Below, one piece after another: positions 8,122 through 16,884 of a DNA stretch of 54,535 nucleotides. Position 1 is the stretch's first letter, and every line of letters begins with the position of its first letter. The stretch comes from an uncultured Myxococcales bacterium (GTDB lineage Bacteria; Myxococcota_A; UBA9042), in contig CAIXGW010000080.1 in NCBI GenBank assembly GCA_903919145.1, forward strand, positions 1 through 54,535. Direction: 5' to 3'. The notes under the pieces were generated by a model. The model made no database searches. It was not told the DNA's origin and saw only the letters and a list, made by a program, of their open reading frames with translations. The translations under genes and the position numbers were made by a program.

Positions 8122-10617
8122 TCAGTTGTCCGCCGACAGCTTGAAGGTGCCGCTGCGGCCTGGCACCTGCATCTCTACGGCCAGGACCCGACCGGCCCCC
8201 ACGATGTATTGATCCTGCTCAGCAAGCTTGGCGCGCAGGCTCACCGTGCACTGGTTGTCGCAGGCCGCCGGGGCCTTGTCGGCAAACATGGCTACGGCAA
8301 ACCAGCCGGGCAGCAGCGCCGACAGCTCGACGTCAGCGGCGGACAGCTCGACCTTGAGCATGTGGATGCGCGGCGGCAGATCTTCACCGCCGGTCGGATC
8401 GATCGCAAAGGCAACAAAGCCCTTGTCTAGGGGCAGGATCACCAGGTGCACGCCCTGAAAGGCCCAGTTGCCGACCAGCCAGTCTGCTGAGCGCAGCTTG
8501 GGTAGCACACCGCGGACCTTCAGGTCTGGGCTGACTCCGGGCGGCAGCTCGTAGCGGATCTCTGCCGTGCCCTTGCGCCCCACCAGCAGCCTTTCTTCGC
8601 GGCCGGTGCCGACATCGAACACCACGGTGACGTCGCGGTTGCTGTTGTTGCGCCACTCGACCTTGACGGGCTGGGGCTTGTCAGCTGCGACCTTTTCGGT
8701 GGCCACCACCTTGCCGACCACACTGGCCGTGTCTTCGCTGCGGCGGCGCATCGCTTCGTCAATGGCTTGCAGCTGCACGTCTACCAGGCGGGTACTTGGG
8801 TAGCTGCTCCAGATCTTGGCAATGGCCTCCAGCGATGGATCGGCATCCAGACCACGGCGGTCGATCGACAGCTCGCGGCGAGCCGGCCGGACCAACCCCA
8901 GCCGCGGCATGGACTTGGCAGTGTCGCAGGCAAAGCGATACTGCAGCACCAGCCCCACCTTGCTGCGCAGGGGCGACGACTGCGGCACGCACGCGCCCTT
9001 CCAAACGCCCGTCGCCGTGGCCCCGCCTTCCAACAGCCGCGACTGCCGCACCGCCCCGACGCGCAGGTCCACGACTACGGGGTGCTTGGTGGGGTTGCGC
9101 AGCGTCCAAGCGACGCCAAACTCACGCGGCAGCAGAAAGCGAGCCATGGTGGCGTCTGCCTCTTGCAGATCGCGGCGTACCTGGGCGGCATCCAGCGGTG
9201 AAGCGAAGTCGACCTCGTCGCTGGACACCTGCGGCGCCTCGGTGCTCAACCAGGCCTGCGGACGGCCCTTGACGGCTTTCTGCAAGCGCTCAAAGCCCTT
9301 GTCGATGTCCTGGCCGTCCGGCGCTTGGCCCAGGTAGTCCAGCCACGCCGACTCAGAGTCGTCTTTGGCCGCAGCGTCAAAACGGCCAGCCCAATCGACC
9401 TGGCCGCCCTTGCCTTTCTTCTTGGCCGCATCGGCTTGGGCCTTGTCTTCCGCGTCGCGCCTGGCCTCTGCCTCCTTGCGGGTTCGCTCGGCTTCGTCGG
9501 CGCGGCGCCTTTCGGCGGCGTCGGCTTCTTTCTTGGCCTTGGCCTCCGACTCTGCCTGCTGCTTGGCCTTTTCAGCATCGGCGCTGGACTCACTGTCCTT
9601 GCGGCTCTTCTCCGCCTGGTCCGCATCGCGCCTGGACTTGGCGTCGGCGTCTTTCTTGGCCTCAGCGTCTTTCTTGGCGTCAGCTTCTCTCTTGGCTTTC
9701 TCAGCGGCCTCTGCGTCCTTTTTGGACTTTTCAGCCAATTCTGCGTCTTTCTTGATCTTTTCAGCCAATTCTGCGTCTTTTTTGGTCTTGGCGGCGGCTT
9801 CCTTCTTGGTCTTCTCTGCGACCTCTGCCGCCTTCTTGGCCGAGACCTTGCCGGTCGTCTCGGCGAATTTGCGGGCCTTTTCTTCAGCAGACTTGCGGGC
9901 TTTCTCAAGCTCCGCTTCTTTCTTGCGCCGCTCCTGGTCGGCGGCCTCAGCCTGCTTGCGGGCTTTGTCGGCCTCTCCCTCTAGGCGCTTGCGGTCGCGC
10001 TCAGCCTCTTCCGATTCTTTGCGGGCCTTCTCGGCTTCGGCGTCGCGTTTCTTGCGCTCGCGCTCGGCCTCCGCGGCAACGGCCTTGGCCGCCCTCTCCT
10101 TCTCAGCGGCGGCCGCTCGCTCTGAGTCGCGGCGCACCCGCTCGGCTTCGGCGGCTTTGGCTCGGTCGTCTCGGGCAGCGCTGGCCACAGAGGCGGCATC
10201 GTCGGCTGCGGGCGTCCGCACACACTTGCCTACCCATTGAAAATCACGGGGATCATCCTCACCAGCCGTGGCTTTGCGGCCCGCCGTCTCCACGCGCTCT
10301 TCGCGGACTTCAGCCACAGCGTCGCAGCCGTAGCGCGCGGCCGAATCCAGCAGTTGCTCTTCAGCTGCCCCCTGCGGACTGCTGAAGCGCGTCGGCTTCA
10401 GGCGCAGCTCGCCAAGGACAATCGCCGGCTGCGGCAATTCGGCCACCCTGCCGGCCATGGCGATCGGCGCAGTCGTCGGCAGCGCGCCATAGCGCCCGGT
10501 GCCCAAGGCGCGGTCAAACTGCACAGCAGAGCCACAACCAGCCAGGGCAAGCGCGGTCGTCCAGGCTGCCCACAGGTGGCTCTGGCGTCGGACGGGTCGA
10601 AGAAGGCTGAGGTGCAT
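8122..10617 (-). CDS. TolA-like coiled-coil lipoprotein of unknown function
   Basis: 831 residues. The N-terminus has a signal sequence with lipobox LALAGC (Cys28), so it is probably an envelope lipoprotein. Residues about 145-405 are an extremely Ala/Glu/Lys/Asp/Arg-rich coiled coil built on KKDAELAEK-type decads, like the middle domain of TolA. The C-terminal half (406-831) is ordinary globular sequence with predicted beta structure and no motif I recognise. TolA itself has a transmembrane anchor and a Cys-paired C-terminal domain, neither of which is seen here, so TolA is an analogy only. The long helix could span the periplasm. It is transcribed alone, with a promoter candidate 35-70 bp upstream of the ATG. 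Confidence 0.75.
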   Translation of the reverse strand: MHLSLLRPVRRQSHLWAAWTTALALAGCGSAVQFDRALGTGRYGALPTTAPIAMAGRVAELPQPAIVLGELRLKPTRFSSPQGAAEEQLLDSAARYGCDAVAEVREERVETAGRKATAGEDDPRDFQWVGKCVRTPAADDAASVASAARDDRAKAAEAERVRRDSERAAAAEKERAAKAVAAEAERERKKRDAEAEKARKESEEAERDRKRLEGEADKARKQAEAADQERRKKEAELEKARKSAEEKARKFAETTGKVSAKKAAEVAEKTKKEAAAKTKKDAELAEKIKKDAELAEKSKKDAEAAEKAKREADAKKDAEAKKDADAKSRRDADQAEKSRKDSESSADAEKAKQQAESEAKAKKEADAAERRRADEAERTRKEAEARRDAEDKAQADAAKKKGKGGQVDWAGRFDAAAKDDSESAWLDYLGQAPDGQDIDKGFERLQKAVKGRPQAWLSTEAPQVSSDEVDFASPLDAAQVRRDLQEADATMARFLLPREFGVAWTLRNPTKHPVVVDLRVGAVRQSRLLEGGATATGVWKGACVPQSSPLRSKVGLVLQYRFACDTAKSMPRLGLVRPARRELSIDRRGLDADPSLEAIAKIWSSYPSTRLVDVQLQAIDEAMRRRSEDTASVVGKVVATEKVAADKPQPVKVEWRNNSNRDVTVVFDVGTGREERLLVGRKGTAEIRYELPPGVSPDLKVRGVLPKLRSADWLVGNWAFQGVHLVILPLDKGFVAFAIDPTGGEDLPPRIHMLKVELSAADVELSALLPGWFAVAMFADKAPAACDNQCTVSLRAKLAEQDQYIVGAGRVLAVEMQVPGRSGTFKLSADN
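9727..9780 (-). repeat. 30-nt-period direct repeat inside the coiled-coil gene
   Basis: A 24-nt segment at 9727-9750 recurs without change at 9757-9780, exactly ten codons later. It encodes two consecutive KKDAELAEK-type decads. Identity at the DNA level, not only in protein, suggests recent duplication or slippage in this part of the coiled coil. Confidence 0.8.
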
Positions 10618-10658
10618 GGCTGGACTCCAGCGCCATTGCCGGCGCCCGGGACGCCGAG

Positions 10659-10687
10659 AGCATAGCTGAGTTTGGCGCCCATGCGAA
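10659..10687 (-). promoter_or_regulatory. Candidate sigma-70 promoter of the coiled-coil lipoprotein gene
   Basis: On the minus strand TTCGCA (10687-10682, four of six -35 matches) is followed after 17 bp by TATGCT (10664-10659, four of six -10 matches). Transcription would begin near 10652, about 35 nt before the ATG at 10617. The spacing is ideal, but the call rests on motif match only. Confidence 0.4.
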
Positions 10688-10752
10688 TCGCCGAAAAATC
10701 ACTTTCCTATCAGCGAATTGTCCAGCAGCCGGCAGTTCAACGCACCCCTGGT

Positions 10753-13053
10753 TCAGGTACGAACGCGCTCTACCTTGCTGACGCCGCGCAGCCGCGACAG
10801 ATCGGCGATGACCTTGTTGAGCTGGCGCACGTCGACCACGCTGACCACAAAGTCGTTGATCGCCCGCCGCCCGTCGATGACCCGGCAGTTGGCCGACTGG
10901 ATGTCGATGCCGGCCTCGGTGAAGCGCTGCGACATCGCCGCCAGCAGACCGCTAGCATTCTCGGTGTAAATGCGAATCGTCACCGTAGCCGTGGCGCCCG
11001 GGTGGATGTTCCACTCGCACTCGATTCGCCGCAGCGGGTCGGCGTCGAGCACCTTGGTGCAGCCGCGCTGGTGCACAGTGATGCCGCGGCCGCGGGTGAC
11101 CACGCCAATGACCTGGTCGCCAGGCACCGGAGAGCAGCACTTGGCAAAGCGCACCATCACGTCGTCTTCGCCGCTGACAATGATCGAGGCCGTCTCTTTC
11201 TTGGGCTTGCGCTTGCGTTTGGAGTCCGCCGCGACCGGCTTGGGCTCGGGCGGGTTGGCGTCTGGGAAGAGCTGGCGAACGGCTTTCTCTGGCTCGACCT
11301 TGCCAAAGCCCACGGCCACGGCCAGATCGTCCCACAGGGACACGCCAAACCAGCTGAGCACCTCTGGCATTCGCTCATGGGCCTGGGCCCGGGCAATGCT
11401 GCACTTGACCCGGCGAAAGGCCTTCTCCAGGAGGTCATTGCCCAATTCCAGCGCCCTGGCGCGCTGTTCAGCATGGACATAGGCGCGGATCTTGTTCTTG
11501 GCGCGGGCGGTGGCCACAAAGTCGAGCCAGTCCTGACTGGGCTTGGCGTCCGCTCTGGTCAGAATGTCGACGATGTTGCCGTTGCGCAGAGGGTGGCGCA
11601 GCGGGACCATCGAACCATCGACCTTGGCACCAACGCAGCGATCGCCGACCTTGGTGTGAATAGCGTAGGCAAAATCGACAGGTGTGGCGCCGCGCGGCAG
11701 TACCTTGACGTCGCCCTTGGGGGTAAAGGTGTAGACCTCGTCGTTGAACAGGTCGACCTTCATGGTGTCTAAGAACTCGTCAGAATCCTTGACGCCAGTG
11801 TGCCACTCCAGCAGCTGCTTGAGCCAAGTGAAGCGCTCTTCGTCGCGGAGCGAAATCGACTCGCCGCGCTCTTTGTAGCGCCAGTGCGCCGACACGCCTT
11901 CTTCGGCCAGGCGGTGCATTTGCTGCGTGCGGATCTGGACTTCAATGCGCTCTGTATGGGGCCCGATGACCGAGGTGTGCAGCGACTGATAGCGATTGGC
12001 CTTGGGCAGCGCAATGTAGTCTTTGAACCGCCCTGGAATCGGCTTGTAGCGCGAGTGCACGGCGCCAAGCGCTTGATAACACTCTTTGACGTCGTCGACG
12101 AGCACGCGAAAGCCCTGCACGTCGTAGATCTGCTCGTAGGGGATCTTGCCATTCTCCATCTTGCGCCAGATGCCAAACAGGTGCTTGGGCCGGCCATAAA
12201 CGGTGGCGTGGGCCAGGCCCTCTCGCTCCATCAGCTCGCGCAGCTCTCCGACCACTTCATTGACGTAGGCCTGGCGCTCGCTTTGGCGCAAGCCGATGGT
12301 CTTGGCCAGATTCTCGTATTCCTCTGAATGCAGGTGGCGAAAGCACAGGTCTTCCAGCTGGGCCTTCATCCAGCCAATGCCCAAGCGGTTGGCCAGCGGC
12401 GCATAAATTTCCAGGGTTTCCTGGGCAATGCGCTTCTGACTGTCTGGCTTCATGTGCTGCAGGGTGGTCATGTTGTGCAGGCGATCGGCCAGCTTGATCA
12501 ACAGCACCCGGATGTCTTTGGACATCGCGACCAGCATCTTGCGAAAATTCTCTGCCTGCTTGTGCTGCTGGCTAGAGAACTTGATCTGGTCGAGCTTGGT
12601 CACGCCATCGACGATCTGGCCGACTTCTTCGCTGAATCGCGCGCCAATCTCGCCGATCGACACGGCGGTGTCCTCGGCGACGTCGTGCAGCAGGCCAGAG
12701 CAGATGCTGGCCGAGTCCAGGCGCAGCCGCGTCAACAGAAAGGCCACCGCCACAGGATGGGCAAAGTAGGGCTCGCCGCTCTTGCGCACCTGGCCCATGT
12801 GGCTGCGACCGGCAAAGGCGTAGGCGCGCCGAACCATCGGAAAATCGGCATCCGGCAGGTAGCTGCGCAGGGTCGCCACCAGCTCGTCGGCCGTGGGCAC
12901 GCCGTCCAAGACGATGGGCGCATACAGGGGGTCCTGTCCGCTAGCCGGCAAAGCAGCCCCGGCCGGGGCACCGGCTGGGGCGTGCTTGGAGGGCGCAGCC
13001 ACTGCAGCAGGGGCGCCTGGGTCGGCGGGTGGGGAATCACTGCCCGGGGTCAT
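10753..13053 (-). CDS. rel: Bifunctional (p)ppGpp synthetase/hydrolase (Rel/SpoT family)
   Basis: 766 residues, normal for long RSH proteins. The hydrolase HD domain is intact (His85, His99, HDVAEDT at 123-129). The synthetase domain (about 280-400) carries RFKD near 341, the RxKD form found in bifunctional enzymes, where monofunctional RelA has ExDD. A TGS domain (about 433-498), the conserved CCSPVPGD zinc-finger-like region (about 641) and a C-terminal ACT domain (690-766) complete the set. It makes and degrades the stringent-response alarmone from GTP/GDP and ATP, sensing stalled ribosomes through the C-terminal half. The first 40 residues are a Pro/Ala-rich extension. It is the only RSH gene in the window, and its 5' region is shared divergently with exbB. 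Confidence 0.96.
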   Translation of the reverse strand: MTPGSDSPPADPGAPAAVAAPSKHAPAGAPAGAALPASGQDPLYAPIVLDGVPTADELVATLRSYLPDADFPMVRRAYAFAGRSHMGQVRKSGEPYFAHPVAVAFLLTRLRLDSASICSGLLHDVAEDTAVSIGEIGARFSEEVGQIVDGVTKLDQIKFSSQQHKQAENFRKMLVAMSKDIRVLLIKLADRLHNMTTLQHMKPDSQKRIAQETLEIYAPLANRLGIGWMKAQLEDLCFRHLHSEEYENLAKTIGLRQSERQAYVNEVVGELRELMEREGLAHATVYGRPKHLFGIWRKMENGKIPYEQIYDVQGFRVLVDDVKECYQALGAVHSRYKPIPGRFKDYIALPKANRYQSLHTSVIGPHTERIEVQIRTQQMHRLAEEGVSAHWRYKERGESISLRDEERFTWLKQLLEWHTGVKDSDEFLDTMKVDLFNDEVYTFTPKGDVKVLPRGATPVDFAYAIHTKVGDRCVGAKVDGSMVPLRHPLRNGNIVDILTRADAKPSQDWLDFVATARAKNKIRAYVHAEQRARALELGNDLLEKAFRRVKCSIARAQAHERMPEVLSWFGVSLWDDLAVAVGFGKVEPEKAVRQLFPDANPPEPKPVAADSKRKRKPKKETASIIVSGEDDVMVRFAKCCSPVPGDQVIGVVTRGRGITVHQRGCTKVLDADPLRRIECEWNIHPGATATVTIRIYTENASGLLAAMSQRFTEAGIDIQSANCRVIDGRRAINDFVVSVVDVRQLNKVIADLSRLRGVSKVERVRT

Positions 13054-13358
13054 TGGTTTTTTGCCTCCGAAGCTGCCGGCGGTCCGGCGTGGAGAGGGCC
13101 GCTGGGCTCTTGAGAAACGCCACCGCCACAGTCTCTAGCCCGGCACGGCAGCGTGTCCACAGCTTGCATGCGATTGGCGTGGCTGTCACCATTTTCGCCG
13201 TCCGGGCGCCTACCGCCCCCTGCTGGTTGGTTCGGCCTGCAGGCAGATTGTAGCGCATCCTTTGCCCGCGTGCTTGCGTCGAATGGTTGTGACGGCGCTA
13301 ACGTGCCGTGAATCCTGAGTGCGCACCCCCCGGTCCTTGCCCCTGCGGAGTTGAGCCG
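13054..13358. other. Divergent intergenic region between rel and exbB
   Basis: 305 bp that must hold promoters for both directions. On the minus strand GCGCTACAAT (13256-13247) is a -10-like element for rel about 195 bp before its ATG, without a clear -35. On the plus strand TTGCGT (13274) and GCTAAC (13297), 17 bp apart, form a weak candidate for exbB. No small gene or strong hairpin is apparent. Confidence 0.4.
13247..13256 (-). promoter_or_regulatory. -10-like element GCGCTACAAT, possible rel promoter
   Basis: TACAAT matches the -10 consensus at five of six positions and is preceded by GCGC. No -35 hexamer lies at 16-18 bp. A closely similar core occurs before three other genes in the window (24363, 48887 and 54225), which supports a promoter role. 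Confidence 0.35.
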
Positions 13359-14024
13359 ATGCTTACCGAAAGACTCTCTGTATTGTTTGATCAAGTAGGC
13401 GCCGAGTGGGTGCTGTGGCTGCTGCTTGCGCTGGCCGTGATCTCGATCGCCCTGGCCATAGAGCGAATCCTGTTCTTGTGGCAGCACCAAGTGCCCGTGG
13501 CAACGCTGCAAACCGAGCTGTTGGCCGCCCTGGACCACGGTCAGGCCGATGCCCTAAAGGTATTGAGCCGCTACAAGGGCATGGAGGCCGTGGTAGCCGC
13601 TGCGGGTGTGCGCGAAATGCACCGCGGCGCCGAGGCCGTGGCCGAAGTCATGGCAGCGACCATGGCCACCGAGAAGAAGCGCTACGAGAAATACCTGATC
13701 TTTCTCAGCTCGCTGGGCGCCAACGCCCCCTTCATTGGCCTGTTGGGCACGGTGATCGGCATCTTGGGCGCCTTTGCGGCCCTGAAGCAGCAAGTCGGTG
13801 CCGGCGGGTCGCGCCAGGCCCTGATCATGGGCTCCATCTCTGAGGCCCTGGTCGCCACCGCAGTGGGCCTGTTTGTCGCCATCCCTTCGGTAGTCGCCTA
13901 CAACACCTTTCGCACCAGGGTAAAGCGCGCCACGACCGACACCGAAGCCCTTTCGGCGATGGTGCTGGCCCACCTGCACACCGTGACCCACAACAAGGCC
14001 AATCCGGTCGAACGCAAGGGGTAA
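13359..14024 (+). CDS. exbB: ExbB/TolQ/MotA-family proton channel subunit
   Basis: 221 residues from the ATG at 13359, which has GGAG eight bases upstream; a GTG 51 bp upstream is in frame but less likely. There is one N-terminal membrane segment (about 14-36), then a cytoplasmic stretch, then two further segments (about 120-145 and 160-185), the second containing the typical SISEALVATAVGLFVAIPS channel signature. It forms the proton-conducting pentamer that powers an ExbD/TonB- or TolR/TolA-type system. It is followed 3 bp later by the exbD-like gene and then a TonB-like gene, so it is the first gene of the energy-transduction operon. Exb versus Tol/Agl naming is uncertain. Confidence 0.92.
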   Translation: MLTERLSVLFDQVGAEWVLWLLLALAVISIALAIERILFLWQHQVPVATLQTELLAALDHGQADALKVLSRYKGMEAVVAAAGVREMHRGAEAVAEVMAATMATEKKRYEKYLIFLSSLGANAPFIGLLGTVIGILGAFAALKQQVGAGGSRQALIMGSISEALVATAVGLFVAIPSVVAYNTFRTRVKRATTDTEALSAMVLAHLHTVTHNKANPVERKG

Positions 14025-14027
14025 ACC

Positions 14028-14453
14028 ATGGCCGGAAAAGTCAGTGACGACGATGACGTGCTCTCTGAGATCAACGTCACCCCCCTGGTCGACATCATGC
14101 TGGTACTGCTGATTATCTTCATGCTGACCAATGAAGAGGTCAGCGAGAAAATGAAGAAAGCGCAGATCGACGTGGACCTGCCCAAGGCGGCCAGCGCCGA
14201 GCTCAAGCCCAGCAAGCCCCTGTCCGTAGTGATCTCGAAAGACGGCAAGCTGTTTCTGAACGGCAACCCCCTCAACGAAGAGCAGTTGGCCAGTGAAGCA
14301 GGCAAGGCTGCACAGGAAAATCCCGAGGTAGAAGCCATTCTTTCAGCCGATCGGCGAGTCAGCCACGGCGACGTGGTCCGCATCATCGACCGGATCCGCC
14401 AGGCCAAGGTCGAGAAAGTGGCCATCAACACCAAAGAGCAGGAAATCGAGTAG
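14028..14453 (+). CDS. exbD: ExbD/TolR-family protein
   Basis: 141 residues, the family's normal size. It has a short acidic cytoplasmic start (DDDDVLSEINVTPLVDI) and a single membrane helix (about 21-38). That helix begins with the conserved Asp of PLVDIMLVLLIIFM, the residue that takes part in proton translocation. A periplasmic domain follows. It starts 3 bp after exbB and ends 9 bp before the TonB-like gene, so the three are surely cotranscribed. Confidence 0.93.
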   Translation: MAGKVSDDDDVLSEINVTPLVDIMLVLLIIFMLTNEEVSEKMKKAQIDVDLPKAASAELKPSKPLSVVISKDGKLFLNGNPLNEEQLASEAGKAAQENPEVEAILSADRRVSHGDVVRIIDRIRQAKVEKVAINTKEQEIE

Positions 14454-14462
14454 GACCAACAC

Positions 14463-15275
14463 GTGGATCGCAACCTCACCATCGGCATCATTGCTTCGCT
14501 GCTGATCCACGCTGTGGCGGCCTATTGGGCCACCACCATGGAGCCGCGGCCTCGCATACTGGAACCGCTTGAAAAGAAGGCGGTGCGCGTGCTGCGTGAG
14601 CAGGTCCAGCTGCCCAAGCCCAAGCCGCCCGAGCCCAAGCCCGAGCCCAAACCCGAGCCCAAGCCAGAAGCCCAGGCCAAGCCGACCCAAGAGCAGGTAG
14701 CCAAGCCCCAGGTTGCGCCCAAGCGCACGCCGCAGCCCAAGAGCGACCAGCCCGTGCCCAAGACCCCGCCGCCCAGCAACGAGCCGCCGCCGCTGGTGCT
14801 GTCCAAGACCTATGGCAGCGGCGGCGACGACGGTGTGGCCGTGCAAAGCGGCAAGGAAGACGTGCTGGGCGATCCCGGGGTAGAGGCCACCGAAGAGAAC
14901 GTGCGCCGCCGCCCTTCTGGGGAGTCCACCGCCGACACCGGTGGCCAGGGCAGCGACAGCCAGGGCGACACGACGGCCAAAGAGGCGCGCCGCATTGAAG
15001 TGCTGCAGCCCAAGCCCAAGGAGTCGTGCGACAAGTTTATCAGCTGGCCTGACGGCGCCGAGTCTGGCGGCCGGGTGATCGAGGTCACCCTACAGCTGGA
15101 GATTGGCGAAGACGGCTCTACCCGCAAGGTCAAGATTCTGCGCGGCGCCGGCGAACCCTTTGACAGCGAAGCCGTGCGCGACATCAAGCGCTGCCCATTC
15201 CAGCCCGGCAGCCGAGACGGCAAGGCGGTCACCAGCAAGATCGCCTTTGTGGTAGTCTTCAAGCCGCGATCGTAG
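14463..15275 (+). CDS. TonB-family energy transducer
   Basis: 270 residues from a GTG start at 14463. The layout is classical for TonB: an N-terminal membrane anchor with the conserved His (SLLIHAVAAYW, residues 10-24), a Pro/Lys/Glu-rich periplasm-spanning arm (about 45-110, many KPEP units), an acidic Gly/Ser linker, and a C-terminal TonB-type domain (about 190-270). The C-terminal domain keeps the EVTLQLEIGEDG and DSEAVRDIKRCPF patterns. It would pass proton-motive-force energy from ExbB/ExbD to an outer-membrane receptor. No TonB-dependent receptor is encoded nearby. An alternative is a myxobacterial AgmX/gliding-type role, which cannot be excluded from sequence alone. Confidence 0.88.
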   Translation: MDRNLTIGIIASLLIHAVAAYWATTMEPRPRILEPLEKKAVRVLREQVQLPKPKPPEPKPEPKPEPKPEAQAKPTQEQVAKPQVAPKRTPQPKSDQPVPKTPPPSNEPPPLVLSKTYGSGGDDGVAVQSGKEDVLGDPGVEATEENVRRRPSGESTADTGGQGSDSQGDTTAKEARRIEVLQPKPKESCDKFISWPDGAESGGRVIEVTLQLEIGEDGSTRKVKILRGAGEPFDSEAVRDIKRCPFQPGSRDGKAVTSKIAFVVVFKPRS

Positions 15276-15287
15276 GAGTTGAGGATC

Positions 15288-16586
15288 ATGCCCGCACCCG
15301 CTTTGGACCTGAAGAACTACAAGTCTCTGCGCAAGGCCTTGGTGGCTGCTGCCCTGGCCGCCGCTGCCGCCAGTACCGGCTGCGGGGAGGACTTCTCGCC
15401 GCCGTCTCTGGTAGACAAGCTGCGGGTGCTCGGCGTGCGGGCGACGCCGCCAGAGCTGCAGCTGGCCGGCGACTCCAAGCTGGAGCCGCTGGTGGCGGGC
15501 TTTGAGCCCTCTGCCAAGCTGTGCTACTCCTGGGCTTACTGTGCGTTTGCGTGGTCCAAGGACGGCAACTTCAAGTGCCTGGACCCCGATCTACAGGTCG
15601 ATCTGGGCTACGACCCCAGCGCCGTGGTCAACTTGGGCCACGCCTTTCAAGCACTGCAGAACGCCGGAAAGGTGTTTGACAAGCTGGGACTGAATCCGCC
15701 GGCAGGTACCAGCACCGGCCAGCAAAAAGCCAATCTTGCCTGTATTCCCGGTGGCAAAGAACTGACGGGACCCGGCGGGCTGGGCTTTTCCAGCGGCGGC
15801 GATCTGCCAGAGAGCTACGTGCTGTTTCAGGTGGCCGACGCCAGCGTCTACGGCGGCACCTGCCCCGCCAGCAGCGCCATCGCCCTGGCCAAGCCTTGCA
15901 CCGACCGGCAGCGCTGCCTTGCCGGCTACAAGCGCCTGGGCCTGGCGCCGTTTCCGGCGGCCTGTGCGGCCTTTGATCCAGTCAAAGAGCCGGCCTGCGC
16001 GGCTGAGCCCGACACCTGCCCGGTCTCGCAGGTCTGCGGCTGCGACGGCAAGAACTACAACAACGACTGCACACGGGTGGCCGCCAAGGTGGCCAAGGCC
16101 TATGACGGGAGCTGCCGCAGCGCCAACGTCGCCCCAAGCGAGCCTGGCCTGGGCCTGCGGCTGGTGGCCAAAGACACGGCCGCGGCGGTGCTGAAGGGCG
16201 TGGACTGGCCGGCAGAGATTACCCCGACCGTCGCCCCGGGCGCCTCGCTGCAGCTGTGGCCGCGCTGGCAAGCGGCTGACAAGCAAGTGATTGGCCCTTC
16301 AGGCGATACCGCGTCCAGCGAGCCGCTGGTCGAAGACCTGATCTACTCGTGGTTTGCCGATGCCGGCAGCTTCGACAAGCAGAAGACTGTAGACGAATAT
16401 CCAGAGAATACCTGGGTCGCCCCAAGCGTGCCGACCGGCAAGACTGAGCAGCTGGTGCCGATCTGGCTGGTGGTGCGCGACGGGCGCAACGGCACCGAGT
16501 GGTCCAAGCGCCATGTGCTGGTCAAGAAAGGCGCGGACATGTCGAAGAATCCGCTGTGTCTGGCCGGGGTCAAAGGCTGCCCGTAG
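15288..16586 (+). CDS. Lipoprotein with a Kazal-type domain
   Basis: 432 residues from the ATG at 15288, which has AGGAG 9 bp upstream. A lipobox (ASTGC, Cys32) marks it as a lipoprotein. Most of the protein is unknown, but about residues 242-276 match the Kazal serine-protease-inhibitor pattern: Cys spacing around VCGCDGKNYNNDC with a YDGSC end. A further Cys-containing segment lies before it. The gene follows the TonB-like gene by 12 bp and is probably in the same operon, suggesting an envelope partner of the ExbB/ExbD/TonB module or protection of it from proteases. The Kazal call is a motif match; the rest has no known function. Confidence 0.8.
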   Translation: MPAPALDLKNYKSLRKALVAAALAAAAASTGCGEDFSPPSLVDKLRVLGVRATPPELQLAGDSKLEPLVAGFEPSAKLCYSWAYCAFAWSKDGNFKCLDPDLQVDLGYDPSAVVNLGHAFQALQNAGKVFDKLGLNPPAGTSTGQQKANLACIPGGKELTGPGGLGFSSGGDLPESYVLFQVADASVYGGTCPASSAIALAKPCTDRQRCLAGYKRLGLAPFPAACAAFDPVKEPACAAEPDTCPVSQVCGCDGKNYNNDCTRVAAKVAKAYDGSCRSANVAPSEPGLGLRLVAKDTAAAVLKGVDWPAEITPTVAPGASLQLWPRWQAADKQVIGPSGDTASSEPLVEDLIYSWFADAGSFDKQKTVDEYPENTWVAPSVPTGKTEQLVPIWLVVRDGRNGTEWSKRHVLVKKGADMSKNPLCLAGVKGCP

Positions 16587-16884
16587 GGCGTTGCCAGGCA
16601 CAATTGGTTGGTCTCCCGTGCGCGGCTCTGGGGCCACAAGCAACGCTGCGGTTTTGCGGCGGCGCCCCGACAGCCCAGGGACCGGCCGACCGTCTCCACC
16701 GTCCGCCGAAGTCTCAATGGCCGTCTGCGACACCTTGGCGAGACCGACCTGAGACGGCGACGCCGTGTCCACTCTTCCACATTCACATGCCGTTTCAAGC
16801 ATTTGCTCAATACCGGGGGTTGGCACAGGGCTTGCTGAGGTAGCTGGCGCGGCCCGCGGTGTCGGGCGCGCTGGAGCGGCGGCC
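16587..16884. other. Intergenic region carrying a sigma-54 promoter
   Basis: 298 bp between the Kazal lipoprotein gene and the small secreted protein gene. The proximal part has several short GC-rich repeats (for example ACGGC-GAC-GCCGT near 16754). The distal part has the sigma-54 site listed separately. Enhancer-binding sites for an activator would be expected here, but I cannot identify them. Confidence 0.5.
16820..16836 (+). promoter_or_regulatory. Sigma-54 (RpoN) promoter, -24/-12 element
   Basis: The sequence TTGGCACAGGGCTTGCT matches the sigma-54 consensus YTGGCACGRNNNTTGCW at every specified position except one (A for G). The invariant GG (16822-16823) and GC (16834-16835) are exactly 10 bp apart. 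Transcription would start near 16847, leaving a leader of about 38 nt with a GGAG ribosome-binding site before the ATG at 16885. This predicts control by RpoN and an enhancer-binding activator, a common theme in myxobacterial development and motility genes. Confidence 0.72.
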
